In this document: positions 33,793 to 42,363 of the stretch, piece after piece
Position numbering within the stretch: position 1 is the stretch's first letter
Layout: the number at the start of each line of letters is the position of its first letter
Assembly: GCA_002415085.1 (NCBI GenBank)
Contig: DIBV01000017.1
Coordinates: forward strand, 671,818-735,817
Source: Arsukibacterium sp. UBA5043
GTDB lineage: Bacteria > Pseudomonadota > Gammaproteobacteria > Enterobacterales > Alteromonadaceae
DNA length: 64,000 nucleotides
Direction of reading: 5' to 3'
Position numbers and translations under genes: made by a program
Notes under the pieces: generated by a model
What the model was told of the DNA's origin: nothing
Seen by the model: only the letters and a program-made list of their open reading frames with translations
The model's database searches: none

Positions 33793-34830
33793 TTAGAGGC
33801 TTGTTTGGCTTTTAAGTATTTTAACAATTCGGCTGTTAACAATTTCCGATAAGTTCCAATTATACAGCTTAGGATCCGTTGTGCTGTAAAACGTAATCAC
33901 AACCGCATCAAGTTCATGGTCATATTTTGCGAAACTCTGATATCCCGGTACCCAGCCAGCATGTTCATACTGATAAATGGAGGAATATATGGCCTGTTCT
34001 TCGCCATCAAAAACTGAACCCTCTATCATTGCTCTGAGAAACCGCCCTACATCTTCCGCTGTCGCTACCATCCCATGTTCGTCTGCCTTCAAATCATAAG
34101 GATGTCCAACATGATAACCACTCATTACATCGTCCATATTTACTTCAGTTAGCGAACTAAAAGTATTGCTAAGGTTAAGTGGCATTAAAACCTGTTTCTG
34201 AATGTACTGGAAATTCCCATAACCGAGCTCATCATCCATTATCTTATTAATTAACAAATAGTTCGTATTACAATATTCGTAATCTTCATTGGGCTTAAAA
34301 TTGGCTGCCTTGTCCAGTATCAATGCAAGACTTGCGGCATAAGTCTGGGTTGGCTCGACCCAAAAGTTAGGCGCGTCGGTAAAATTAGGAATGCCACTAC
34401 GATGTTGAAGCATCATTCTTAACGTGATTTTATCTGCGTGCTCGATCCTTCCCAGCAGTTCTGGTAAATAATCAGCAATTGTTTTATCCAGCGAAAGCCG
34501 CCCTTCACTGACCAGTTTGGTTACAGCCACGGCATCGTATAGCTTACTAATGCTGGCAATTTTAAAAAGGGCTTGAGGCCTGGCGGGTACCTTAGCGTCT
34601 CGATCGTGCCATCCTGCAGCGAAATATTGTCCGGGTTGCGCCGTTTGATCAATATAGACAATCACGCCATCAAAACCATGATTAATAGCTTCATCCAACT
34701 GCGCTTGTATGGTATTTGGCAGCGGAAGTACCCATGCTTTTACTAAAAGCCACGGTACAAAAAACAAAGAGGATATAGATGCAACTATCAGCGCTATCCG
34801 CAACATCAGTTTTGCTTTATTTTTGTTCAT
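33793..34830 (-). CDS. Serine hydrolase (beta-lactamase class C / PBP family)
   Basis: A 345-residue protein anchored or exported by an N-terminal hydrophobic segment (residues 8-32). It has the class C SxxK motif SISK near residue 93, Tyr-Cys-Asn in DYEYCNTNYLLINKI as the YxN motif, and HAGWVPGYQ as the third (HxG) motif. Such proteins are penicillin-binding esterases/peptidases of varied substrate; true AmpC activity is not implied. Convergent with the TPR gene, with only 34 bases between the stops. Confidence 0.88.
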   Translation of the reverse strand: MNKNKAKLMLRIALIVASISSLFFVPWLLVKAWVLPLPNTIQAQLDEAINHGFDGVIVYIDQTAQPGQYFAAGWHDRDAKVPARPQALFKIASISKLYDAVAVTKLVSEGRLSLDKTIADYLPELLGRIEHADKITLRMMLQHRSGIPNFTDAPNFWVEPTQTYAASLALILDKAANFKPNEDYEYCNTNYLLINKIMDDELGYGNFQYIQKQVLMPLNLSNTFSSLTEVNMDDVMSGYHVGHPYDLKADEHGMVATAEDVGRFLRAMIEGSVFDGEEQAIYSSIYQYEHAGWVPGYQSFAKYDHELDAVVITFYSTTDPKLYNWNLSEIVNSRIVKILKSQTSL

Positions 34831-35150
34831 AACACTTCAGTTGGTTATTTGTTTAATTGGCCAAAGGCTCCACCCTGACGAGCGACCCTTATTACGAAGA
34901 TAACTCAATAAGCCTTTCAGTTACATATCTGGAGCCAAATCTTATGTCTTGCTGAATTGAGCAGTAAATATTAAAAACTGCCCCCATTGATTGTTAATGC
35001 TTGCTAAAACGCTCTTCTGCCCCCAGTTTATCACTACGTTCAGTTAGTCCAGCGCCGCGGTTCACCAAGACGCTAAGGCTTGCCCCTCAATGTATGAGGT
35101 AACACCGGTTTGCGACAAACCAAACCAGCTAACTCTTTAAGGAGCAAAAA
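34831..35150. other. Divergent control region between serine hydrolase and oxidoreductase genes
   Basis: 320 bases with no credible gene. It contains a short dyad CCTCA-N5-TGAGG at 35085-35099 near the oxidoreductase start. Nothing else distinctive seen. Confidence 0.5.
35085..35099 (+). promoter_or_regulatory. Possible operator dyad CCTCA-N5-TGAGG
   Basis: A 15-base inverted repeat about 50 bases upstream of the MDR oxidoreductase ATG. The arms resemble those of MerR/SoxR-type operators (CCTCAAG-type) but with shorter spacing. Speculative. Confidence 0.25.
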
Positions 35151-36278
35151 ATGTCGGACAGCAACATCGAACTTATTTCTACCATTAGCGAAGACAACAA
35201 ACTCGCACTTTCCTTGCGCGAGATCGCTATGCCTGAGCCTGGCGAAAACGAAGTGGTCATCCGCATTGACGCCGCCCCGATTAACCCCTCCGATCTGGGC
35301 GTGATGTTCAGCGCAGCCGATATGACAACTGCCAGCCAATCCGGTAGCGACGATCGCCCGGTCATCAGTGCTGATGTCCCGGCAAAATTCATGGCTGCTG
35401 TTAAAAAGCGGGTTGGCCAGCCTATACCTGTAGGCAATGAAGGGGCCGGTACTGTTGTCGCTGCGGGCGCTTCAGCCACTGCGCAAAGTTTACTGGGCAA
35501 AACCGTTGCAGTAATTGGCGGTGGTACCTATCGCAAATATCTCTGTGCCAATGTTAAAAGCTGTCTGGAACTGGCGCCGGGTACTACTGCAGCCGAGGGC
35601 GCTTCAAGCTTTGTCAACCCGCTGACAGCGCTGACCATGGTAGAAACCATGCGCGCTGAAGGTCACAAGGCTATCGTACACACCGCCGCTGCCTCTAATC
35701 TCGGACAAATGCTTAACCGCATCTGTATCGCCGACGGCATCGACCTGGTCAATATCGTCCGTAAGCCAGATCAGGAGGCTTTACTCCGTGACCAGGGCGC
35801 CAAATACGTGATTAACTCCAGTAGCGACAGCTTTATGGCCGACCTGACCCAGGCATTAATCGCCACTGGCGCCACTATCGCGTTTGACCCTATTGGGGGC
35901 GGTAAATTGGCGAGCGATATTCTTACCTGCATGGAAGCTGCCGTCGCTCGCAATATCACTCAATACAGCGTGTATGGATCTGACATCTATAAACAGGTTT
36001 ATATTTATGGCGGGCTTGATCGCGGCCCCATCACGTTAAACCGTAACTTTGGTTTTGCCTGGGGTGTGAACGGCTTTTTATTGTTTAATGCGTTGGGGAA
36101 ACTCAGTAAGGAAACCACCTTCGCCATGCGCAAGCGTATTGCTGCCGAGATTAAAACTACGTTCGCCAGCCACTACACTGACGAAGTATCCCTGGCGGGT
36201 GCGTTACAACTGGATGCGATAGCAGTTTATGGCAAACAGGCTACCGGAGAGAAGTTCCTGATTAAACCACAGCACTAA
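35151..36278 (+). CDS. Zinc-independent MDR family oxidoreductase
   Basis: A 375-residue medium-chain dehydrogenase/reductase of the quinone-oxidoreductase branch. The N-terminal GroES-like fold includes EVVIRIDAAPINPSDLG and VGNEGAGTVVAAG. The nucleotide-binding part begins near residue 170 (HKAIVHTAAASNLGQMLNRIC) with FDPIGGG. The zinc ligands of alcohol dehydrogenases are missing, so it probably reduces quinones, enones or similar with NAD(P)H. The ribosome-binding site AAGGAG is strong. Substrate unknown. Convergent with the deaminase gene. Confidence 0.88.
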   Translation: MSDSNIELISTISEDNKLALSLREIAMPEPGENEVVIRIDAAPINPSDLGVMFSAADMTTASQSGSDDRPVISADVPAKFMAAVKKRVGQPIPVGNEGAGTVVAAGASATAQSLLGKTVAVIGGGTYRKYLCANVKSCLELAPGTTAAEGASSFVNPLTALTMVETMRAEGHKAIVHTAAASNLGQMLNRICIADGIDLVNIVRKPDQEALLRDQGAKYVINSSSDSFMADLTQALIATGATIAFDPIGGGKLASDILTCMEAAVARNITQYSVYGSDIYKQVYIYGGLDRGPITLNRNFGFAWGVNGFLLFNALGKLSKETTFAMRKRIAAEIKTTFASHYTDEVSLAGALQLDAIAVYGKQATGEKFLIKPQH

Positions 36279-36330
36279 CTTTTATGCTCTGGCTAGAAGG
36301 TCATCAGCCGTTCTCATGCAGGTTTTCGCG

Positions 36331-36900
36331 CTAGCCGTTATAAATCTGACCGCCGCCGTTGGCATAATGCTGCAGTACCGCATTAGCTGCATCGCGCTGA
36401 ACCAGACGGACGACTTCGATACCGGCATCAGTCAGGTACTGATAGCTGCTGGCCTCTACCGGCCCTTCATCAAAGCCGATGGCTCTGGCATCGTCTGCGG
36501 TGGCGGCGCATACCAGCCGTTTTACCCCGCTCCACAGCGTGCCACCCAAACACATGGCGCACGGCTCACAGGACGTAAACAACTCGCGTCTGACGCCATC
36601 GGCATTCAGGCTGAAGCTTTGCAGTTGCTGCCCGGCCAGCATTATGGCCACCATTTCGCCGTGGGCTGCCGGGTTATGCATTGGCATTACCCGGTTTACG
36701 CCTACGCTAAGTAGCTTACCGCTATCACAATCAAAAATGGCACTGCCAAAGGGGCCGCCGGTAGCGCGCAGCACATTTTGCTTTGACAGCTCTACCGCCA
36801 GGGCCATTTTCTCGTTGTCATCAGCATAAATTTTCTGCCAGTCGACAACGTCGTTAATCCAGTCAGGTAGGCTAATTGTTAACTGTTGTACTGCTGCCAT
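36331..36900 (-). CDS. Nucleoside/base deaminase (CMP/dCMP-type zinc fold)
   Basis: A 189-residue member of the cytidine deaminase-like superfamily. Zinc and catalytic residues: HGEM near residue 82 (His ligand and catalytic Glu) and PCAMC near residue 112 (two Cys ligands). HGE instead of the usual HAE also occurs in yeast cytosine deaminase. The start at 36900 lies four bases after the gpt stop with GGAG inside the gpt 3' end; the frame opens upstream but overlaps gpt. In a purine salvage operon, guanine deaminase activity is the likeliest role, cytosine deaminase the alternative. Confidence 0.85.
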   Translation of the reverse strand: MAAVQQLTISLPDWINDVVDWQKIYADDNEKMALAVELSKQNVLRATGGPFGSAIFDCDSGKLLSVGVNRVMPMHNPAAHGEMVAIMLAGQQLQSFSLNADGVRRELFTSCEPCAMCLGGTLWSGVKRLVCAATADDARAIGFDEGPVEASSYQYLTDAGIEVVRLVQRDAANAVLQHYANGGGQIYNG

Positions 36901-36904
36901 ATGC

Positions 36905-37375
36905 TTAGTGCTCCGCCAGCGGCTTGCTGTAGGCCAGTTCCATATCCCAGGGCAGCTGGATCCAGGTATCCTGCTCGATGTCGGTAACATAATGGTCTAC
37001 CAGGGGCTTACCCTGCGGTTTGGCATAAACAGTAACAAAACAGGCCTTGGGGAAATGCTCACGCAGCGCGCGGGCGGTTTCACCGGTATCGACTAAATCG
37101 TCAACAATTAACAGCTTGGCGTTATCTTCCAGGCTGGCATCTTTTAAAATACGTAAACTGCCCTGTTTATCATGCTCATAGCTGGCAACACAAATACTGT
37201 CTACTACCCGGATATTCAGCTCACGTGCCAGTATAGCAGCAGGCACTAAGCCACCGCGGCTTACTGCCACTATCGCACTGAAGTCCCGGCCCAGTAGTTG
37301 CTGTGCCAGTTCTTTGCTGGCCCGGTGAAACGCTTCCCATGACACATAAAACATTTTATTGGTGGTAAGAGACAT
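36905..37375 (-). CDS. gpt: Xanthine-guanine phosphoribosyltransferase
   Basis: Salvages guanine and xanthine to GMP/XMP using PRPP. The PRPP-binding motif LLIVDDLVDTGETA is at about residues 88-101, and VAVSRGGLVPAAILARELNIR and the C-terminal DTWIQLPWDM match E. coli Gpt. The length is 156 against 152. It is the third gene of a deoB-deoD-gpt-deaminase cluster that strips and recycles purine nucleosides. PRPP comes from prs at 53 kb. Confidence 0.95.
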   Translation of the reverse strand: MSLTTNKMFYVSWEAFHRASKELAQQLLGRDFSAIVAVSRGGLVPAAILARELNIRVVDSICVASYEHDKQGSLRILKDASLEDNAKLLIVDDLVDTGETARALREHFPKACFVTVYAKPQGKPLVDHYVTDIEQDTWIQLPWDMELAYSKPLAEH

Positions 37376-37404
37376 AATAATTCCGATTTTAATCAGATAA
37401 ATAA

Positions 37405-38106
37405 CTAAATTAATGACAGCGCGATTTCAACCATTTCATTGAAGCTGGTCTGGCGTAAATCAGCATCCAGCGCCTCACCGGTACGAATGTGATCGCTTAC
37501 CGTTAAAATGGCCAGTGCGTTAATGCCATACTCAGCGGCAACACCATATAAGCCCGCCGCTTCCATCTCTACCGCCAACACGCCATATTTTTCCAGGGTA
37601 TCAAACAGGGTTTCGCTTGGGTTGTAAAATAAATCGGAGGTGAACACATTGCCCACTTTAACGTTAATCTGCTTAGCGCGGGCAGCGTGGACCGCTTTTT
37701 CCAGTAAGTCATAGTTTGCTATCGCGGCAAAATCCATACCTGCCAGACGGTTGCGGTTAACCCCTGAGTCTGTGCTGGCGCCCATGGCGATAACCACATC
37801 ACGTACTTTTACCTCAAGCGGTAAAGCACCACAGGAGCCAATGCGGATAATATTCTTAACCCCATAGAATTTGGCTAGCTCTGTGGCATATAGCGACATC
37901 GACGGAATACCCATACCAGAACCTAATACACTAACAGGCTTGCCTTGATAGGTGCCGGTATAGCCAAACATATTGCGTACTGTATTGACGCAAACTGCAT
38001 CGGTTAAAAAGGTCTCAGCAATGTGTTTAGCCCGCAGCGGGTCGCCCGGCATTAAAACGGTTTGCGCAAAAGCATCATCTGCTGCGTTAATATGAGGAGT
38101 AGCCAT
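37405..38106 (-). CDS. deoD: Purine nucleoside phosphorylase DeoD-type
   Basis: Hexameric enzyme phosphorolysing purine (deoxy)ribonucleosides to base and (deoxy)ribose 1-phosphate. The N-terminus [29 protein letters not shown], the phosphate/substrate segments [16 protein letters not shown] and RIGSCGAL, and the ribose-binding [12 protein letters not shown], with SDHIRTGE near the C-terminus, are all in place. Length 233 (E. coli 239). It lies ten bases after deoB and 29 before gpt. Confidence 0.96.
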   Translation of the reverse strand: MATPHINAADDAFAQTVLMPGDPLRAKHIAETFLTDAVCVNTVRNMFGYTGTYQGKPVSVLGSGMGIPSMSLYATELAKFYGVKNIIRIGSCGALPLEVKVRDVVIAMGASTDSGVNRNRLAGMDFAAIANYDLLEKAVHAARAKQINVKVGNVFTSDLFYNPSETLFDTLEKYGVLAVEMEAAGLYGVAAEYGINALAILTVSDHIRTGEALDADLRQTSFNEMVEIALSLI

Positions 38107-38115
38107 AGTTCTCTC

Positions 38116-39324
38116 TTAGTGTAATTTAGCAATAAAGGAATCGCCGTGCGCCATCGCGTCCAGCTTAAAATAATCGGCCAGAGTCTGGCCTATGTCAGCA
38201 AAGCTCATGCGCTCGCCTAAATCAGTGCTGGCCAGGCCGTGCTGATACGCCAGCACCGGAATATATTCCCGGGTATGTTCGGTACCCGGCCAGGTTGGAT
38301 CACAACCATGATCCGCCGTCATTAACAACAAGGTATCTTCAGCGCAGGCGTTAAGCAGTTCGGGCAAGCGGCTATCAAAATACTCCAGTGCTTCACCATA
38401 ACCAATTGCATCACGCCGATGGCCGTAATTTTGATCAAAATCCACCAGATTAGTAAATACCAGGCTGTTATCTGGCTGTTTCGCCATTTCAGACAACGTG
38501 GTGTCAATCAGCGCCGCAAGACCAGTGGCTTTAATGTTTTCGCTGATCCCCTGATGAGCATAAATATCCGCTATTTTACCGATGCTGATCACCGTGCCAC
38601 CTGCCCCGGTTAGTTTATCCAGCACAGTGGGTGCTGGCGGTAAGACTGAATAGTCACGGCGGTTGCCGGTGCGGGCATAGTTATCAGCGCTATCACCTAA
38701 AAAGGGCCGGGCGATAACGCGGCCAATATTGTATTCATCTAACAGCTCACGGGCTACCCGGCAAAAGCTCAGCAGCTTTTCCAGACCAAAATGTTCCTCA
38801 TGGGCGGCGACCTGAAATACGCTGTCAGCAGAGGTATAACAGATTGGCCTGCCGGTTTTAATATGCTCATCCCCCAACTCGCGCAGGATATCAGTACCGG
38901 AGGCATGACAATTACCTAAAATGCCGGTTACCCCGGTCCGCTTGCATAATTCAGCAATAAATTGTGGCGGAAAACTCTCTGTTTTTGCGTCAAAGTAGCC
39001 CCAGTCAAACAGCACTGGCACGCCGGCCATTTCCCAGTGACCACTGGGTGTATCTTTACCACTGCTAAGTTCACGGGCATAACCATAGGCACCGACCGGC
39101 TGTACGCTGTCGTCCACTTCTGGGGCTCTGCCTGCGGCAGCAGTTGCCGCCTTTACCAGGCCTAAACGCGCCAGATTGGGTAAGGCCAGCTGACGGCCTT
39201 TATGTTTAACGAATTCACGCGCGATACTGCCAAACGTATTCGCACCCACATCACCAAACAGCTCGGCATCGGGCGCACTGCCAATACCAAAACTATCCAG
39301 AACCAGAATCACTGCCTTTGCCAT
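38116..39324 (-). CDS. deoB: Phosphopentomutase
   Basis: Mn-dependent alkaline-phosphatase-fold enzyme interconverting (deoxy)ribose 1-phosphate and 5-phosphate. Metal ligands are visible in [13 protein letters not shown] (N-terminus), the catalytic Thr segment [13 protein letters not shown] near residue 90, and [11 protein letters not shown] and [22 protein letters not shown] toward the C-terminus. The start at 39324 follows GGGAG and gives 402 residues; an ATG five codons upstream is less well placed. First gene of the salvage operon. deoC and deoA are not adjacent, unlike E. coli. Confidence 0.95.
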   Translation of the reverse strand: MAKAVILVLDSFGIGSAPDAELFGDVGANTFGSIAREFVKHKGRQLALPNLARLGLVKAATAAAGRAPEVDDSVQPVGAYGYARELSSGKDTPSGHWEMAGVPVLFDWGYFDAKTESFPPQFIAELCKRTGVTGILGNCHASGTDILRELGDEHIKTGRPICYTSADSVFQVAAHEEHFGLEKLLSFCRVARELLDEYNIGRVIARPFLGDSADNYARTGNRRDYSVLPPAPTVLDKLTGAGGTVISIGKIADIYAHQGISENIKATGLAALIDTTLSEMAKQPDNSLVFTNLVDFDQNYGHRRDAIGYGEALEYFDSRLPELLNACAEDTLLLMTADHGCDPTWPGTEHTREYIPVLAYQHGLASTDLGERMSFADIGQTLADYFKLDAMAHGDSFIAKLH

Positions 39325-39507
39325 ACTGTGGACTCCCACTGCAAAAATGTACCGGCGGGATCTGAGCGCATGCTATGCGAAATCGCGCCGCCCAGAACCT
39401 GAAAAATAAAAAGGGCACGCACTTTAATACGCGGCCCGGCCTTTTACAAGTTTAACTGCTACTTTGGCGCTTGCAGCTGATTTTATCAAGCTTTACCCTG
39501 TTGAGCG

Positions 39508-39541
39508 CCAAACAAAAAACGGCGCCAATGCGCCGTTTGTT
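39508..39541. terminator. Terminator of the prolyl oligopeptidase gene
   Basis: Stem AAACGGCGC / GCGCCGTTT with loop CAAT and a T-rich minus-strand tail (complement of AACAAAAAAC). It lies 38 bases after the oligopeptidase stop and upstream of deoB. Confidence 0.85.
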
Positions 39542-39578
39542 TGGTTAGCCGTACAGTTAAGGACGATTGCTGGCAGTA

Positions 39579-41741
39579 TTACTGCGGTAGCTGCTGATAT
39601 CCCATGTTGTACAGGGTAAAGCTGAAGATATCTGCAGCCTGATCTATCACCATCGATACCGGCATACCCGCACCGTGACCGGCGTTAACATCAATCCGGA
39701 TCAACTGCGGATTAACTTTAGTGGCTTTATCTTGCAGCTCAGCAGCAAATTTAAAGGAATGCGCAGGTACAACCCGATCATCGTGATCTGCCGTGGTCAC
39801 CATGGTGGCCGGATACGTGGTACCTTCCTGCACGTTATGCACCGGTGAATAGCCTTTTAAATACTGAAACATATCAGCAGACTGCTCAGCTGTGCCATAG
39901 TCATAGGCCCAGCCCGCACCCGCGGTAAAAGTGTGATAACGCAGCATATCCAGCACGCCCACAGCAGGTAGCGCAACTTTAAATAATTCAGGACGTTGCG
40001 TCATGGCAGCCCCTACCAGTAAGCCGCCGTTTGAACCACCTCGAATAGCCAGTTTGTCAGCAGACGTGTACTGCTGCTGTTGCAAATACTCTGCCGCAGC
40101 AATAAAATCGTCAAACACGTTTTGTTTTTGCTGTTGCACCCCGGCATTGTGCCAGGCTTTACCATACTCACCACCACCGCGCAGATTTGCTACGGCATAC
40201 ACGCCCCCCATTTCCATCCATACCGCATTTGCTACGCTGAATGAAGGGGTAAGGCTAACGTTAAAACCGCCATACCCATACAAAATGGTCGGGTTAGTAC
40301 TATCTTTTTTCAGGCCTTTCTTATAGCTGATGATCATTGGCACCTTAGTACCATCTTTCGACGTATAAAAAACCTGCTCTGAAGTATAGTTTTCAGGGTT
40401 AAACTCAATTTTCGGGCTGTTATATAAATCAGACTTGCCAGTCTCTGGCACAAATGCATAAATGCTGGAAGGGGTGGTGTAATTGGCAAACGAATAATAC
40501 AGCTGCTCAGCGTCTTTTTTGCCGCTAAAGCCCCCCACACTGCCAATTCCGGGCAAATTAATGTCTCTGACCAGTTTACCGCTATAGTCATACTGTTTTA
40601 CTTTAGCAATCGCATCAACCATGTAGTTAGCAAACAAGTAACCTGCGCCTTTACTGATCCGCAAAACATTTTCGGTTTCCGGAATGAGCTCCTGCCAGTT
40701 ATCCGGGGTAGGTTTAGTGGCAGAGGTAACAACCACTTTGCGGTTTGGCGCATTAAGATTGGTCACCAGATACAGTTTGTCGCCGTCATTATCCAATAAA
40801 TCGGTATCCGATTCAGTATGATCAAGAATCGTTACAAACGGACTATTTTCTTTGGTTAAATCTTTTAAAAACAGTTTATTGCCAGAGGTTGATACCGCGG
40901 CAGACACCAGCAGGTATCGGTCATCTTCAGTAACAGATGCTCCAACATAACGATGCTTCTGTTCAGCCGAGCCACCAAACACCACGCGATCTTCAGTTTG
41001 AGCAGTACCCAGTTTGTGATAGTACAACTTGTGCTGATCGGTCATAGCCGACAGTTCACTGCCTGCTGGTTTATCATAACTGGAGTAAAAGAAGCCGTCA
41101 TTGCCGACCCAGGAGATACCACTGAACTTAACATCAATCAGGGTTGGCTCCAGCTGCTCTTTTGTTTGCGCGTCAATCACGATGATTTTGCGCCAGTCGC
41201 TGCCACCCTCAGAGATAGCGTAAGCCGCCAGGCTGCCATCACGGGAAAATTCTATATCAGCCAATGAAGTGGTGCCATCTTCACTAAAGGTATTTGGATC
41301 TAAGAATACTTCAGCTTCGCCGCCATCTTTCTGCCGGTACAACACGAACTGATTTTGTAAACCATCATTTTTATAAAAATAGTGGTATTCGCCTTCTTTA
41401 AAGGGTGCACCAATACGCTCAAAATTCCAGGATTTCTCTAACTTGGCACGAACTTGATCCCGAAATGGTATTTGCTCCAGGTAGGAGAAGGTGACCTTAT
41501 TCTGCGCCTTTACCCAGGCTTCAGTTTCGCTGCTGCGATCATCTTCCAGCCAGCGATAGGGATCAGCCACTGCGGTATCAAAATAGGTATCAACGGTCTC
41601 GCCCTTGCGAGTAGCGGGGTATTCTAATTGCTGGCGTTGCTCTGTACTCACGGTAACATCCTGGCTGGGTTTTGGATCTTGTTTAGCACCACCGCATGCA
41701 CTGAGCATAGCCGTCGCTAACAGGGTAATCGCGTATTTCAT
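39579..41741 (-). CDS. Prolyl oligopeptidase family (S9A) lipoprotein
   Basis: A 720-residue serine peptidase cleaving after proline in small peptides. The N-terminal lipobox LSAC at residues 13-16 followed by Gly-Gly predicts an outer-membrane lipoprotein, an extracytoplasmic location. A beta-propeller (about 80-440) precedes the alpha/beta-hydrolase domain. The catalytic Ser is in [10 protein letters not shown] (~568), the Asp in [15 protein letters not shown] (~653) and the His in NAGHGAG (~692). Flanked by a terminator downstream; monocistronic. Likely feeds peptide scavenging, together with the secreted subtilase. Confidence 0.94.
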   Translation of the reverse strand: MKYAITLLATAMLSACGGAKQDPKPSQDVTVSTEQRQQLEYPATRKGETVDTYFDTAVADPYRWLEDDRSSETEAWVKAQNKVTFSYLEQIPFRDQVRAKLEKSWNFERIGAPFKEGEYHYFYKNDGLQNQFVLYRQKDGGEAEVFLDPNTFSEDGTTSLADIEFSRDGSLAAYAISEGGSDWRKIIVIDAQTKEQLEPTLIDVKFSGISWVGNDGFFYSSYDKPAGSELSAMTDQHKLYYHKLGTAQTEDRVVFGGSAEQKHRYVGASVTEDDRYLLVSAAVSTSGNKLFLKDLTKENSPFVTILDHTESDTDLLDNDGDKLYLVTNLNAPNRKVVVTSATKPTPDNWQELIPETENVLRISKGAGYLFANYMVDAIAKVKQYDYSGKLVRDINLPGIGSVGGFSGKKDAEQLYYSFANYTTPSSIYAFVPETGKSDLYNSPKIEFNPENYTSEQVFYTSKDGTKVPMIISYKKGLKKDSTNPTILYGYGGFNVSLTPSFSVANAVWMEMGGVYAVANLRGGGEYGKAWHNAGVQQQKQNVFDDFIAAAEYLQQQQYTSADKLAIRGGSNGGLLVGAAMTQRPELFKVALPAVGVLDMLRYHTFTAGAGWAYDYGTAEQSADMFQYLKGYSPVHNVQEGTTYPATMVTTADHDDRVVPAHSFKFAAELQDKATKVNPQLIRIDVNAGHGAGMPVSMVIDQAADIFSFTLYNMGYQQLPQ

Positions 41742-41918
41742 TACAAGTAAACTCCATCGTTATTGTTCTTAAATAGAAGCGCTTATATCTGATGACTTCC
41801 TAAAGGAGTGTAAACAGCAGACCTGACCTGAGCTTACCAAAGATAGCGGCGGCTGCCTATTTCAACTAACTGAAATTTATGTGGACTCACAGGAAATATC
41901 GGGGTGTTATTCGCAAAG

Positions 41919-41946
41919 CAAAACGCCAGCAATATGCTGGCGTTTC
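41919..41946 (-). terminator. Terminator of the tRNA-Phe operon
   Basis: Perfect 11-bp stem AAACGCCAGCA / TGCTGGCGTTT with a 3-base loop. The minus-strand tail TTTTGCTTTGC is T-rich. It lies directly after the second tRNA-Phe. Confidence 0.85.
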
Positions 41947-41954
41947 AACTGAGA

Positions 41955-42030
41955 TGGTGCCCAGAGGCGGAATCGAACCACCGACACGCGGATTTTCAAT
42001 CCGCTGCTCTACCGACTGAGCTATCTGGGC
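41955..42030 (-). tRNA. tRNA-Phe (GAA), downstream copy
   Basis: 76 bases with encoded CCA. The acceptor stem GCCCAGA / TCTGGGC, D-arm AGCTCAGTCGGTAGAGC, anticodon loop TTGAAAA giving GAA, and T-arm GGTTCGATTCC are all present. It is identical to the copy at 42088-42163. Confidence 0.97.
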
Positions 42031-42087
42031 AAAAAAATTGTGCTGGTAATATTGTCCTGCACCTGGCAGCAACAGAACACCAAAATA

Positions 42088-42163
42088 TGGTGCCCAGAGG
42101 CGGAATCGAACCACCGACACGCGGATTTTCAATCCGCTGCTCTACCGACTGAGCTATCTGGGC
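42088..42163 (-). tRNA. tRNA-Phe (GAA), promoter-proximal copy
   Basis: 76 bases, CCA encoded, anticodon GAA. Identical to the other copy 57 bases away, so a recent tandem duplication or gene-conversion-maintained pair. Both are read from one strong promoter on the minus strand. Confidence 0.97.
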
Positions 42164-42175
42164 AATGCGGGACGT

Positions 42176-42204
42176 ATTAAACGGATTTTGCTAAGCTAAG
42201 TCAA
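42176..42204 (-). promoter_or_regulatory. Promoter of the tRNA-Phe operon
   Basis: Minus-strand -35 TTGACT (42204-42199), a 17-base spacer and -10 TTTAAT (42181-42176), followed by a G/C-rich discriminator ACGTCCCGC typical of stable-RNA promoters. Confidence 0.8.
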
Positions 42205-42363
42205 CAGATTTTTTCTAAAAGCATTGCAACCGGACAGGGATTAATCAAAGGGTGCTGCTTTGTTCGCCAGCTCCTAAAATTAACACTGCGCCAGCTACAA
42301 AAAACTTGTTACACTGTCCCCAGTTAACCGGCACGCCTTTCAATGCATTTAGATGGACAGCTG

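Noticed and set aside
41955-42163. Tandem tRNA-Phe copies as a possible phage/island attachment site
   Set aside because: No integrase or mobile genes on either side; the copies are complete functional tRNAs under one promoter and terminator.
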